Of a DNA stretch of 64,000 nt, positions 1-11,675 are shown piece by piece. Numbering within the stretch: position 1 is the stretch's first letter; the number at the start of each line of letters is the position of its first letter. The notes below the pieces were generated by a model that searched no databases, had not been told where the DNA came from, and saw only the letters and a list, made by a program, of their open reading frames with translations. Both the position numbers and the translations under genes were made by a program. The stretch is from Eonycteris spelaea (Eukaryota > Chordata > Mammalia > Chiroptera > Pteropodidae). The stretch is taken from positions 856,001 to 920,000 of the forward strand of contig PUFA01000118.1 in NCBI GenBank assembly GCA_003508835.1, written 5' to 3'.

Positions 1-1110
1 TGACATATGTCTCTGTGTAAGTTTAAGGCATACAGCATGATGGTTTGATTTACACATAGTGTGAAATGATTACAATAGGTGCAGCTAACATCCATCTTCT
101 CATACAGATACAATAAAAAGAAGGAAAAGAAAAATAGAAAAAAGAAAAAGAGATTTCTCCTTGTGATGAGAACTCTTAAGATTTACTCTCTTAACAATGT
201 TCCTGTATGTTATTTGGCAATGTTAGCTATAGTTACCATGTTGTATATTACATCTCCAGTACTTATTTATATTATAACTGGAAGTTTGTACCTTTTGACT
301 ACCTTCCTCCAATTCCTTCTCTCCTGACCCTCCACCTCTGTTAAGCATACATGTCTGATCTTTTATTCTATGAATGTGTGTATGTGTTAGATTCTATGCA
401 TAAGTGAGATCATACAGTACTTGTCTTTCTCTGTCAGACTTATTTCACTCAGCATATTGCCTTTAAGGTCCATTCGTGTTGTCAGAAACAGGATTTCCTC
501 ATTTTTTATGGCTGAATAATATTCCATTGCACATACATACCACAACTTCTTTATCCACCCATCCATTGTAGGACACTTAGATTGTTGCCAAGTCTTGGTT
601 ATTGTGAATAATGCTGCTATGAAAATGGGGGTGCAGATATCTTTTGTTTTCTTTGGATATACTCCCAGAAGTGGGATTGCTGCATTATATAGTAGTTCTA
701 TTTTTAATCTTTTAAGGATCCTTCATAATATTTTCCATAGTGACTGAGCCAAATTTACAATCCCACTAACAGCGCCCAAGTATTCCCTTTTCTCCATATC
801 CATGCTAGCATTTGCTTGATCTTGTCTTTTTGATGATTGTCATTCTAATAGGCATGAGGTAATATCTTATTTTAATTTGCATTTCCCTAATGACTAGCAA
901 GGTTGAGCAACTTTTCATGTACCTGCTGGATTTTTATGTATCTTATTTGGAGAAATGTCTATTGAGGTCCTTTGCTACTTTTAATTGGATGATGATGATG
1001 ATGATTATTGCATTGAGTTATATATGTTCTCTATGTGTTTTAGATATTAACCCCTTATCAGATATATGGTTTGCAATATTTTTTCTCATTCCTTAGATTG
1101 TCTTTTCAGA
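1..1110 (-). mobile_element. L1 3' end, truncated and decayed
   Basis: Read on the minus strand this matches the 3' part of L1 ORF2 plus 3' UTR. On the plus strand the antisense landmarks are 'gctgaataatattccattg', 'tattgtgaataatgctgc' and 'gggggtgcagatatctttt', in the usual order. It begins before the window. An A-rich insertion (about 110-150) lies in the 3' UTR. Open frames here are fragments of antisense L1 and code for nothing. An L1MA-like subfamily is my inference. Confidence 0.88.
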
Positions 1111-1789
1111 GCCCAGACTCTTAATTCCTGTGCTGGACTAGAAATGACTGATATTATAAATCTGCCTATGTTTAGTTTGGTTGTGTTATTTGGAAAAAAA
1201 AGGATTATTTATTTGGTGCCTCATTTATAAAAGAGATCCCTTAGTGAGAAATACTGTAGCTATTTTTAGAATTATCACTTCAGATGGCATTAAATATAAT
1301 ACTAAATGTAAAATAGAATGGGTACTTAATTTAGGAATATCAGGAATTGCAGGAAGTTTTAAGACCCTACCTTTTGACTTTCATGCCATTGTATAATCTC
1401 CTCTTAAGGGCTGGTTCTAGTAACTCACTTCTAACAAAGTACAGCAAGATCAATTTTTGATAAAAATAAATTATAAATAATAAAATAAATCAATCAAGGA
1501 AAAGAGACTCTTCCTTGCATTAAAATTCCAACTAATAAAATGAAAAGAAAAGTGGGAAATAGAGACTCACAATAGAAAACATCATTGTAATTAATAAATG
1601 TTACCAACAATCTCCAGTGATGGATGATAGACTTAGTGGGCAAACATTGAAGACAAGTGGATTTTCTTAGTCTTAAGTTATCTCCTTAAAGATATTTATC
1701 CATTTCAGTGAGAAAGAGAGTAACTAGAATGGAGGAACACAGCAGACACCAACTTAACCAAGAGTTCAAACATAATTAGTGATAAGGAA
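1111..1789. other. AT-rich sequence, nothing recognised
   Basis: I see no repeat or gene signal between two L1 copies of opposite orientation. An open frame near 1181-1396 has no recognisable domain and looks like chance. Confidence 0.5.
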
Positions 1790-2574
1790 TGACTTTGGAA
1801 TTTTAAAAACAAATATGAAACACATCACTGAAAAAGACTACATTAAAATTAAGAATGTTTATTCCTCAAAGTGTCATAAAGAGTAAAAAGGGAAGACGTG
1901 AAGTAGGAGAAAATACTTCCATCACATATAAATGACAAAGATTATAGCCAGACTGAATAAAGCACTCCAAACACCAACTCAAAAAAGACAACCCAATGAA
2001 AAATAGGTTAAAGACTTGAATAGACTCCTCAGAAATGAGAACTTACAATGGCCATGAACATATGAAATTATTCTTAAGCACATTGATAATCAGGGAAACG
2101 CCAACTAAAACCAAAATGAAACAGCACTACTGCAGAGTAGACCACTTAAAAAAATGGAAAAGAAATCTAACAGTAATTACTTCAGTCAGAATATGGGCCA
2201 CTGGGAGCTCTCTCTCATGTTGCTGGAAGAAGTGTAAATTTATATACCTGCTCTAGAAAACCTGTTGGCATCAGCTAGTAACATCAAAGGTATGTATCCC
2301 CAAGACCGAGGACATCTACTCTTACTTAGGTTTATACCCTTTAAATACACCTTCAGAATTGTAGGCTAACAGGTACCAAAACGCATGTACGAACATGTTC
2401 AATAGAAGCATTATTCAGAATATTCCTAAATTAAAGCACCCAGATTTCCACCAATAGCAAAATGGGTAAATAATTCATGCAATAAAGTATTATATGGCAA
2501 CAAAAACAAGCTCATACACATTTCAGTGTAAATGAATCTTAAAAATCTGTGGTTAAGTGGAAGTAGCCAGCCAC

Positions 2575-2612
<38 letters not shown>

Positions 2613-2820
2613 CATACCCTGTGATTCTATTTAGGCAAAACTAAAATTGTTTTTTTAGTTTATTTAATTCGAAGCTAAAATATAAACAAAAAAGGGGCAA
2701 CCAGATGTCTTTTGGGGGTCCTAAGACTGTTCTATTTCATAACTTAAGTAATGGTTACATAATTCTAATAATAATTTGTTAAATTATACATTTGTTTCTG
2801 TGAAAAAGAAAAATATGATA
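1790..2820 (+). mobile_element. L1 (old L1M type) ORF2 3' end and 3' UTR
   Basis: The sense strand follows old L1 consensus: 'gacaacccaatgaaaaatag', then 'gccaactaaaaccaaaatga', a degraded 'agaagcattattcagaat' and a 3' UTR ending near 'tgttctatttc...ttacataattctaat'. Many indels and stops mark an ancient copy. A (CA)n tract interrupts it at 2577-2608. Confidence 0.82.
2577..2609. repeat. (AC)16 microsatellite inside L1
   Basis: A pure AC run replaces the place where L1 copies usually read 'agccagacacaaaa', so it probably grew from that short ACAC seed. Confidence 0.95.
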
Positions 2821-3540
2821 TAATTTCAGCCTTTTGGGGGCAAATCACAATTTTCTAGTACCATTAAAATATTTAATAAATAATGTAGTGAGCTTAAATA
2901 CTTAATTTTTAAGATCACAAATATTTAGACTTTTCTAAACTTTGATAGTCCTATCTTTTTTTTTATAATAAATGTTGTAGACAGATTCTTAACAAAATTT
3001 GTTGACAATGACAATCTGTTTTATCCAGTTTGCAGAAAAGGTGGTCCAATTTCTTTTATTATAACCATATGTAATGTGAGACTAAAAGTCAAGATTTTCC
3101 TTAATTTACTCCCTTTTTAGTAAATGCCTCCAGGCATAAGATGGGGCTGAAATGTCTACAAGTCAGATTGTTAAAAAAAAAGAAAGAAAGAAAGAAAGAA
3201 AGAAATCAGAAATGATACTTCTTCAACTAGTCCACTTGATGGCACTAAACTAACATCGAATATGGGCCAATCCTCCATAGACATTGATTCATTAATGTGT
3301 TTTCAATGTGTTTCATAATCTTAGACCTTGTGAATTGTTAAGTCCTTTTCTGGCTTAGAGCTTTGGATATATTCAGTAGGAAAAAAAGGATTAAAAATTC
3401 TTAAAGGATTTAAATGGGTTTTGAGAATTAAAGAAAGATATATTAAAACTGTCTAGGACAAATAAAGCTTTTGAAGTCTTGCCTCTTGCTTCTTCCACAT
3501 ACCAACTTACGAACTCTAGGAAAATAAATAATTTGGCTCT
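2821..3540. other. AT-rich sequence with AAAG tract
   Basis: No gene or named repeat is recognised. An A-run continuing into (AAAG)n lies at about 3173-3205. Confidence 0.5.
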
Positions 3541-3576
3541 AGAATTTTAGAAGATCAGACTCGAGATCTCTCTTTT

Positions 3577-3597
3577 CTCTCTCTCTCTCTCTCTCCA

Positions 3598-3652
<55 letters not shown>
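3577..3652. repeat. (CT)n then (AC)27 compound microsatellite
   Basis: A CT tract (about 3577-3595) is followed after a few bases by an uninterrupted AC tract at 3599-3652. It is likely polymorphic in length. Confidence 0.96.
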
Positions 3653-3656
<4 letters not shown>

Positions 3657-3707
3657 AGATTTTAAACTGAATTCTTTTATGGGAGAAGGAAGTAGAGATT
3701 TTGCCTG

Positions 3708-3736
<29 letters not shown>
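3708..3736. repeat. Poly(T) run of about 29
   Basis: An uninterrupted T run lies immediately before the antisense LTR. It may be the poly(A) of a minus-strand retroposition event or simple slippage; no body attached to it is recognisable. Confidence 0.9.
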
Positions 3737-3741
<5 letters not shown>

Positions 3742-4105
3742 GCTTGGGCTGATTACAGTGTGGCTTAAACAACAAACATTTACTTCTTACAGTTCTGAAG
3801 AATGAGATGTGTGAGATCAAGATGCTGGCACATCTAGTGTCTGGTGGGGGCCCACTTCTTGGTTTGCAGGTGAATGTCGTCTTCTTTTATCTTCACATGA
3901 CAAGGAGGAGAGGGAGAAAGCAAGCTCTTCTGTCTCTTCTTATAAGGATGCTAATCCTATGTTTTAGTGCTCCAACCTCATAACTCGATTCCCTCCCAAA
4001 GGCTCCATCCTCTGCTACCATTACATAGAGGATTAGGATCTCGATGTATAAATTTGGTGGTGGGGGGGGGGATATGTAGACATTCAGTGCATAACACCAC
4101 GGTGC
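3737..4105 (-). mobile_element. MaLR-type solo LTR (MLT1/MST-like)
   Basis: The plus strand reads as an antisense MaLR LTR: 'gtggcttaaacaacaaacat', 'acagttctgaagaatgag', 'gtgtctggtggggg', 'cttcacatgacaaggagg', 'cttcttataaggatgctaat', 'cctcccaaaggctcc', and an end near 'cattcagtgcataacacc'. No internal retroviral sequence is attached. Open frames on both strands here (about 3893-4227) are not genes. Confidence 0.82.
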
Positions 4106-4690
4106 ATGCACTGCATAGCAGTGCCTTTGCATGCTGGCAGCGAGGGTGCAGTGAAATAGGGCTGGTTCTGCAGTTTAAAGAAGATGCTGCTTTACTTCTT
4201 GAAGGAGTATCTTTTCTTGGATCTTAAAGCAGACTCAACCTTCTTTGCTCTGACTCCTCATCTGTATGCAGTGAAGATACTTGGGTGGTGAAGAGAGTTG
4301 GTAGAAGAAATGGGCGAGGCTACTTTTCCTTTTGGGTGCGTTTACTGAAAATGGGGTAAAGTCTTGACTCCGAGTTTCACATTATATATTGCTATAAAAC
4401 TGTCCTACATGTTTTCTGAGTGAAATAATTTTGCATTCTGTGTATCAAGAAATTGGTGTTGCAAAACTACAGGCAAAACTATTGGTACTGTGTGAAGTTC
4501 CAAAAATGATCATAAAAGAAAGCTACGAGGATGTCTCTTCTTAGATTAACCTTAACAGGCCCTTTTCGTCATTTGTAATAACATAAATTTCATCTAAATT
4601 CTTTAAAAAGATTCTGCAAAGGCTTCACCTACTGTATGGGGACTTCAGGGTGCCATTTGCCTGTCAATAGCCACAGCAGGTAGAAGACTG
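4106..4690. other. Single-copy-looking sequence, nothing recognised
   Basis: No domain, RNA gene or repeat is recognised. Confidence 0.45.
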
Positions 4691-4812
4691 TGTTTCTTCG
4701 GGGAGAGAGGAAACTTTCTTGAGAGCAGGGACTATCCTATCTCCATCTCTATTCCTCACAGCAGAGAACTCAGTGACTCAGGGAGATGGATACTCAATAA
4801 ACATAAGTATGA
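4690..4812 (+). repeat. L2 3' end fragment
   Basis: The text runs 'tgagagcagggactatcc...tctattcctcacagcagaga...actcaataaacataagt', which follows the L2 3' end order (gagggcaggga, ttgtatccccag, ctcaataaa). Confidence 0.65.
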
Positions 4813-5904
4813 CAACAAAACTGTCATTCTGTTCAATCTTAGACCTGATCTTGTATTTCCTTGCTTTCCGTGAAGATGTGGTTGTCTAGTATGTTCATAT
4901 ATAAATTAAGAACATCACTTCTGCAAGGTAGGAAAGTTGATAGAAAATGAAATACATTGTGTGCGTGGTCTTAAATCTAAATGCTGAACTTTTTTTAAAA
5001 TAAAGCACCACTCTGTGCTTTCCTTACCACTTCCTTCCTCTTTTGCTGCAAAGGACCAGCGGTTTTGTCCATAATACTTCAGAAAATGTTTATTTCTCTC
5101 AAGAAATAAAAAAGTTTAAGTTATCACTTCATCATTATTTGACAATATTAAGGAATTTTGTTGACTATTAAGTTTTTAAATGTTACTCATAAGAAATAAA
5201 AAGTGAATATATTACAACTATGGAAATTTTTAAAAGTAGATGAATATTTTAGACTTTTTAAAAATATAAAAACAAAACAGAAACTCACATAGGCTAAAAA
5301 AACCCAAAAAATCTGATCCTTTTTATAATGTAGAAGAACTCATCTGATCTTTATGTTTCTTAAATCATCAGCCATTTGTCAAAATGCCAAAAGCAATATT
5401 ATACACAGGAGGGATATTAATTTTAACCTTAATTCAACTAGGAACTGCTCTGTGAGCCAAATTTGTATTTTATACAGCCCACATAAAATTTCTGAAATAT
5501 TAGAACAATAGGAAAATATCAAAGTGTATGCTTCCTAAAATTTAGCAAAATACAGTTTAAAAGCTATGCATCAAAAATCTCTCATCTTTAATGACACTTT
5601 CTCCTGATACAGATAAAAAGTCTTCCTAGGCAATATAAAATATCACCATGATGAATATCTAAAATCTAAAATAATTTTATTATATAAGAAAAGAAAAGAA
5701 TTTCTAAGACCTAAAGGTTCATATGGGTCCTTCTGACCCGGTCTAAAGATATTTTTATATGTTGACTCTAAACGTTTCTTTCTTTTTACATTTTTAAAAA
5801 TTTTAATACAGAGAAAAGTTATTGACTGAATCTAAAAATAATAAATATTTAAATTTCTGGGTAAAAATGGAAACATGGATTAAGCTCTAAAGACTGAGTC
5901 TAGT
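4813..5904. other. AT-rich sequence, nothing recognised
   Basis: Very A/T-rich with short A and T runs and no supportable gene or repeat call. Confidence 0.45.
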
Positions 5905-6000
5905 ACAGACAAAGTCCCCTGATTTGGATGTGTGTCCTCAGTGTCCTAGCATAGTGCCTGGAACATAGTAGGTGCCCAGTGAACATTTATTGAAAGAAGA
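5905..6000 (+). repeat. L2 3' end fragment
   Basis: 'catagtgcctggaacatagt' followed by 'aggtgcccagtgaacattta' closely matches the L2 3' terminus. Confidence 0.8.
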
Positions 6001-6204
6001 GGCCACTGAAACTGTAGATCCTACTTTCTCTTGAGTTCTTGAATTTACCTTCATATCAATGTCACTTTCTTAGTGTTGGCCCTCATCAACTCTGGTTTAT
6101 TTATTGTACTTGCCTACTAAATTGCCTGTCAGGTGATTGTCTTATTTTCTCTTATTCATTCTCTACAATCTAAGTTTGATTTTTTTCCAAAGTGAAATTA
6201 GATC

Positions 6205-6365
6205 ATTATAATAACTAATATTTATTAATCCCTAGTATGTGCCAAGCACTTTGCTTGCCTCATATAAGTAAATTTTTGCATTAACAGTTGTGAGAAGATA
6301 TAATTGTTCCTGATTTTAGAGCTGAGTAAACCAAGGCACAGAGAGGTTAAGTGGATAGGCCAGTC
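6205..6365 (-). repeat. MIR fragment
   Basis: The antisense MIR order is present: 'taatatttattaatccctag', 'tatgtgccaagcactttg', 'gagctgagtaaaccaaggca', 'cagagaggttaagtgg'. Confidence 0.85.
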
Positions 6366-6944
6366 GGTTTGGCTATTGCTGTTTACCTTTAAGTGATGTT
6401 ACATCATCTGATGTGTTAGGGTGACTAACAACCTCTTTTTCTTAGAACTATCTTAGTTTAACTCTGAAAGTCAAGTGTCATAGGAAACCCCTTTGTCCCA
6501 GGTAAACTAGTTGGTCGCCTTATATATAGTATAAGAACTTAACAATAGTTCCCCTCCCAATGTTTGTGCTATTTTATCAAACATTTTTTTTTACTTTTCC
6601 ACATATTAGAAACCCCATAATACATTGCTAATATTTTTGTTGAAACAGTCAATTATTCTTAAAAGAAATTTAAATTCTGCAAAAATATTCTTTATTTTCT
6701 ATGCTCATCAATCCTTCATCTAGATCCAGATTTCCATCTGGCTTTCTTTTCTTTCTACCTAAAGAATTTCCTTTAATATTTTATACTGTGAGTCTGCTGG
6801 TGATGATTATTTCAGCTTTTGTGTATCTGAAATATCTTTATTTTGATTTCATTTTTTGAAAGAAAATAAAATATAAAAAATAGAATTATAGTTTTTTCTT
6901 GCAGTATTTTAAAGCATTTGTTCTGCAGAATTCTTGTTTACATC
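6366..6944. other. Single-copy-looking sequence, nothing recognised
   Basis: No gene or named repeat is seen before the L1 boundary at 'tattgaggtataattgaca'. Confidence 0.45.
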
Positions 6945-7705
6945 ACTTTTATTGAGGTATAATTGACATATAATATTAGTCAAAGGTGTACAACATAATG
7001 TTTTGGCATATGTATATATTGCAAAAGGTGTACAACATAATGGTTTGACATATGTAAATATTGCAAAATGATTACCATAATAAGTTTAGTTAACATCAAC
7101 CAAATCCCATTTTTATTTCTTGTGATGAGTACTTTAACAGATACTCTCTTAGCAACTTTCAAATATACAATACAGTATTGTTAACTGTTGTCACCATGCT
7201 TTCTGTACATTACATCCCAGAACATACTTACCTTATAACTAGAAATTTGTACCTTTGACCAACTTCACACATTTAACTTGCCCCGCTCCACCTGCATCTG
7301 GCAAATATGAATTCTTTTTGTTTTAGATGCCACATATAAGTTAGGAGATCCTACAGTGTCTGTCTTTCTCTGTCTGACTTTCTTACTTAGCATAATGCCT
7401 TTGAGGTCCATCCATGTTCTTGCAAATGGTAAGATTTTGTTTTTATAGCTGAATAATATTCATATAGACGTATATGTCTATCTCTATCACATTTTCCATA
7501 TCACATTTTCTTTATCCATTTATCTGTTGATGGACACTCAGATTGTTTCCATATCTTAGCTATTGTCAACAATGTGTCAAAGAACACGAAGTGCAGATAT
7601 CTTTTGTAGATAGTGGTTTTGTTTTCTTCAGATAAATACTCAGAAGTTGAATTACTGGATCATATGGTAGTTCTAGTTTTAATTTTTTCAGACGGCTTCA
7701 TACAA
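6945..7705 (-). mobile_element. L1 3' end (L1MA-like)
   Basis: The 3' terminus reads antisense as 'tattgaggtataattgaca', then 'taagtttagttaacatcaac', 'tagctgaataatattcatat', 'gatggacactcagattgttt' and 'aagtgcagatatcttttgt'. It is homologous to 1-1110 in the same orientation. A 42-bp tandem duplication lies in the 3' UTR (6982-7065). Confidence 0.9.
6982..7065. repeat. 42-bp tandem duplication in L1 3' UTR
   Basis: Two head-to-tail units start at 6982 and 7024, each beginning 'aaaggtgtacaacataatg'. I count 3 differences in 42 positions. Confidence 0.93.
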
Positions 7706-7929
7706 AAGTTTTTGAGGAAACTATCATACTGATAGTTTTTTGGTTGTTTTGTTTTGTTTGTTTTGCATGCACTGATCTGGACTCCGCTGAGTATTTAAGT
7801 GTGACCCTCTACAGATCTCTTTGTGTAGCTTTCTCTTTTCAAGTATCCTTCTGTGAACACTAACTACTTTGGTATCAGTGGCCTTTCAGCCTCATCTCTT
7901 CAGTCCAGAAAGTCCTTCTGGTTCCCCCA
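7706..7929. other. T-rich spacer, nothing recognised
   Basis: Contains a (TTTTG)-like low-complexity stretch near 7740-7765. Confidence 0.4.
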
Positions 7930-8150
7930 CCAAATGTCCCCGTTTTGCAACACTGCCTGGAAATGCTCTCAAGGTAGTAAGCTGGGGCAATTGCACTTTG
8001 CTTTTTTTCTTATGCATCACAGTCTTTTGTTGCCTGTCTACTATTTTAGGAGCTGTTGTTTCATACACATTTATTTTTTTATTATTGGCTGTTTCAGGTG
8101 GAAGATAAGTCTGTTTTCTCTTACTTCATTTTGGCTGTAAGTATAGGTCC
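7930..8150 (-). repeat. Possible older L1M 3' UTR fragment
   Basis: The pattern 'tttcaggtggaagataagtc' then 'ctcttacttcattttggctg' resembles the antisense of an old L1M 3' UTR segment. Two overlapping plus-strand open frames (7853-8140) fall here and have no recognisable domain. Confidence 0.45.
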
Positions 8151-8609
8151 AAAATGTTTTGAATGAGGAATCTTAAAATGTTCTGCACCCACATATTAGC
8201 ACACAAATTTAGTATGACTGTCTACATGTTTCTGAACTTAATTCAAATTTTTTTTCATTGAGTCAAGTAACCAAACTAATTTTTTGTTTATGTAGACATG
8301 ATACAAATGAAAGGACTGAAATGAAATGAGTAACTACAAAGATTAGCTATTTAACAGGATCAAGATAAGCAAGGTGGTTCTCAGTTTGCTTATTTATAGC
8401 CCTTTTACCAGTTGCTTCACTGGCATTTTGAAATAACTACAAAAATATTACTTATTTTCGTAGCATAAAATACAAGTTGTGGAAAAAAACATTTTAGATG
8501 ATCTAAATGTGATCTAGTTAGATAATAAAATAATAACTCTTCTGAATGGCTAATACCCATTTACATGAATAAAATTATGACCTATGTAATTCAACTTAAA
8601 ATTCAACCA
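8151..8609. other. AT-rich sequence, nothing recognised
   Basis: No repeat or gene call is supportable. Confidence 0.45.
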
Positions 8610-8868
8610 ATGTTTATTGGATACATTCTATGTGCCAGACACTAAGCAAAGTCTAGAGATACAAATGAATAATAAATAGCCTCTGCCCTAGAGGAGATCA
8701 CAGGGAGGCAGAACTGATAAGTGAATTGACAATGTAATAAGTGCTGCAATTATACTAATTATGGGTTGTTATGAGAGCATTGATGTGGGGCATCTCACAC
8801 AACTCAGGAGGGTGTGATGGCTGTGCTTGGGAAGGTATAACTGATGCCATGAGTTATCTAATCCTCTC
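8610..8868 (-). mobile_element. L2, first half of a split copy
   Basis: The antisense L2 3' end is clear: 'caatgtttattggatacatt', 'ctatgtgccagacactaag', 'ctctgccctagaggagatca', 'gataagtgaattgacaatg', continuing into 'cttgggaaggtataactgat'. The copy appears to resume at about 9405. Confidence 0.8.
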
Positions 8869-9404
8869 TTCTTTTTCCTTGCTGGAAGAATTCTGATTTA
8901 GTAAGGGATTCCACCTCTCTGGTGGGGCTATAAAGTGAATGTTAACAAGTCGAAACCAATCATTGTACTTCTATGCTCACTTTCAATGACTGGGTTAGGC
9001 ATGGGTACGTGACACAATTTGGGAAGGGAGATAGAAAAGTATTTCTACAGTTGGAACTCTGGAAAGATATTGTCATCATAAGAGACACACAAGGAGAAAA
9101 TTATTTCCTGTCTATGGTCATGATTGTGTGACATGATAGCTGAACTGTGACATCTGTGTTGTGGTCATGAAAAGACAGTCTGAGAATGAGCTCTAACATA
9201 CTGAGGCTAGAAGAGCAGAAACAGAGAAAGTTATTGGGTTTGCTGACAGTATAGTGTTGCTGAATTACAAAACCCGGAATTTCCTATCTCTATCAATTTT
9301 TTTTTTTTTTTTTGGTTATAGGAAATAATCAATCCACATTCTTTAAGCCATTTTCAGTTATTCCATTCCACGCAGTCAAAAGGATCTTAACAGATGTAGA
9401 AGGC
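8869..9404 (+). mobile_element. MLT1-like LTR inserted in L2 (family uncertain)
   Basis: It has the architecture of old MaLR LTRs: a 'ccaatcattgtac' / 'gtacgtgacacaatttggg' section, a central 'ctgacatctgtg'-like section, and a 3' part ending 'tctttaagccattttcagtt' then 'cagtcaaaaggatcttaaca'. It separates two colinear parts of an L2. A poly(T) run lies at 9298-9314. Confidence 0.5.
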
Positions 9405-9562
9405 TTCCTAAAAAAGTGAAGCTTGGGTAATGCCTTAAAGAACCACTGATACTCATCCTTGGAAGTTAGCTAGATAGAGGAGAGTGAGAGGAGGCCACCA
9501 CAAACAGAAGGAAAAGCTATGCAAAAAGCTTGGAAACACAAAGCAATATGGAGTGCTTGAGA
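9405..9562 (-). mobile_element. L2, second half of a split copy
   Basis: 'ttggaagttagctagataga' followed by 'cagaaggaaaagctatgcaa' and 'atatggagtgcttgagaatg' continues the antisense L2 order from where 8868 stopped. Confidence 0.7.
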
Positions 9563-10289
9563 ATGTGTAAGAAAATGCTAAATTGTTGTTCTGGTAATTC
9601 AGATTTTCTCACTTGGGTAGAATGCCTTTTGCGTTTAATAGGTATCCGATCACTGTGTGTTGCCCAATTGCTTTTACAATGTTTTCTTTAATTATGTTAA
9701 ATTTGGTCCAAGAATGCATATTGATGTGCCAGAGATTTTATAGGCACATATGGCAGAATCTGACTCTTGTTTGTGACAATATCCATCCCAACTCCCTTCT
9801 AAAATGTTAAGACTACGTTTCTCAGTCTCTCTTGAGAGGGTTATGTTTTTCCACCAATTAGATACAACCACTCAGGACTTTGACGTGAAAAGCCATCCCA
9901 GTGAGAAGAGAAAGAGAATGTGAGGCATCCACTTGTGTGTGAATGTGCGAGAGATAATGTGTGCATAGATCTGGCTGCTCTACTTTCTCCTAGATTGTAG
10001 GACAGGCAGCTGTCACCTTGGTGGCCCATGTCAGCGGCGTTGTTTTGAGATTTATTTCCAGAAGCTCAGCCTGGAGCGTGTTTCTTCAGCCCTCCCAACA
10101 CTTTTGGGAGTTATGTATCAATCCTGTTTGTGTCAGCTGGCCAAAAGGGGGTTCCATGTCTGCCTTTAGGAAATCTGGCTGGTGCAACATGGGAGACACA
10201 GCTCTGGAGTTCAAAGACCATAGGGACTAGTGGCGCAGATCAGAATCATTTTGCCCTGAAATTACAAGATTATAATTCATATAGTAATT
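9563..10289. other. Unclassified, possibly another old LTR remnant
   Basis: 9800-10230 looks like a decayed interspersed repeat, but I cannot name it. Short open frames on both strands (9613-10230) lack any known motif. Confidence 0.35.
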
Positions 10290-10490
10290 AATACATTCCA
10301 GAGCACTTTTAAAGAACCTTGCTTTTGTGAAATGTATAGGGCTTCTGTAACATATATAGGGCTTTTATTGTGTAATCTTTTGACAGATAAGGAAATCGAG
10401 GTCCCTGGAAAGTTAGATAAGACAAAAATAAAGTAGTGATCATTGAGACTAGCATTCATGTCTTATAACTTCTAACTGAGTGCTCTTTCC
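10290..10490 (-). repeat. MIR fragment, weak
   Basis: 'ttgacagataaggaaatcga' and 'ctagcattcatgtcttataa' fit the antisense MIR core and 5' side; the rest is diverged. Confidence 0.55.
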
Positions 10491-11469
10491 TCCAAGTTAT
10501 TACTTGAAGAATGGGCTGTTCTGTGGGGAACCCTACTGGAATTACACCTTAGCATCACTTGAAAAATTGTCCAGTGGTCAGACCTTTCTAACGGAGATGT
10601 TGGACCCACTGACACAAAGGTAAAAAGCATGTGGTCTATTACTCGTCCTTTGAACCACCTCGTCTCACTTTAATAGCATGTTTAATGAAAACCCATCAGC
10701 TAAATGAGAAGTACATCAACCATTACTATCACTTCCTCCACTACCTTCTTAGAGATCATTATGTGGCTCCATAAGTGTAATGGAAACATTTATATTGACA
10801 AAGAAAAATGAGAAGTTGCTCTTAAAGTTCATACAAATTCTTAATGTATGTTTGATGAGGCTATACAAAAGCTGTGGTAATAAAGTTTCTAATTGCACAC
10901 TACCCTAATGCAAATTTTCAAGAAAAAAATGGCTCAATTTTTCATATTGTGATTTGCTTCTTCATCAAAGAGATATTAAATGTTTTCCCTACCATTGCTA
11001 GAGATGCTAAAGATAGCTGCAATAAAGGTTGACAATAAGAAAATGATGCGAGCTACATAAAAAGAGACAATTCAAATTTAGCTGGCCAATCTGGTGCTCT
11101 GCCAACTAATCACATTTACCTGTTCTGACAATGGGAATTGTCAGGAACTGGCAATTGACTTTCCCCTTCTTCTCTGTGCTATCGGCTTTTCTACTTTTTA
11201 CTACTTCCTACCACTTCTTTTTCTTCTTTTTTTTTTCTTTTTCCTTCTTTAGGTATGAGTCTCATACACAAAAAATAAAGTCAGACTCTTCTCAGGACAG
11301 GTTAGGAATACTACTGACTCTCTAATAGTCACATCTATATGGAAATATGAGAAGACAAGCGATATCCTTATGGATGCATAAATTAACTATACGTCTCTGT
11401 GTCTTCTGACCTTGCTACAAGGTGCATTTTTAGTGGTGGTGGGGTTGTGAAGGGTAGAAATAGCTAATA
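10491..11469. other. Unique-looking block with octamer and small hairpin
   Basis: No gene is seen. An exact ATGCAAAT octamer lies at 10908-10915. A perfect 8-bp inverted repeat, CTGACAAT / ATTGTCAG with a 4-nt loop, lies at 11125-11144. About 10850-11160 looks like single-copy DNA and could be a conserved noncoding element, which is inference only. Confidence 0.4.
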
Positions 11470-11640
11470 TAGGTTGAGACTTACTATAGTTTAGGTGCTG
11501 TGCTAAGTTTGTATTTTCTCATTAAAATTACACAACAGCTTCTGAGCTAGTTACTATTATTATCACTATTATTTTACATATGAAAAATATAAAATTAAAA
11601 TTGTAGAGTCTCTGCATCTGTGCTCTTTCCAAAATTATAC
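11470..11640 (-). repeat. MIR fragment
   Basis: 'ttaggtgctgtgctaagttt' followed by 'tagttactattattatcact' and 'attttacatatgaaaaatat' is the antisense MIR 3' half. Confidence 0.78.
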
Positions 11641-11675
11641 CTACTGTGCTGACGTTTACTAACCAATTGGCTCCA

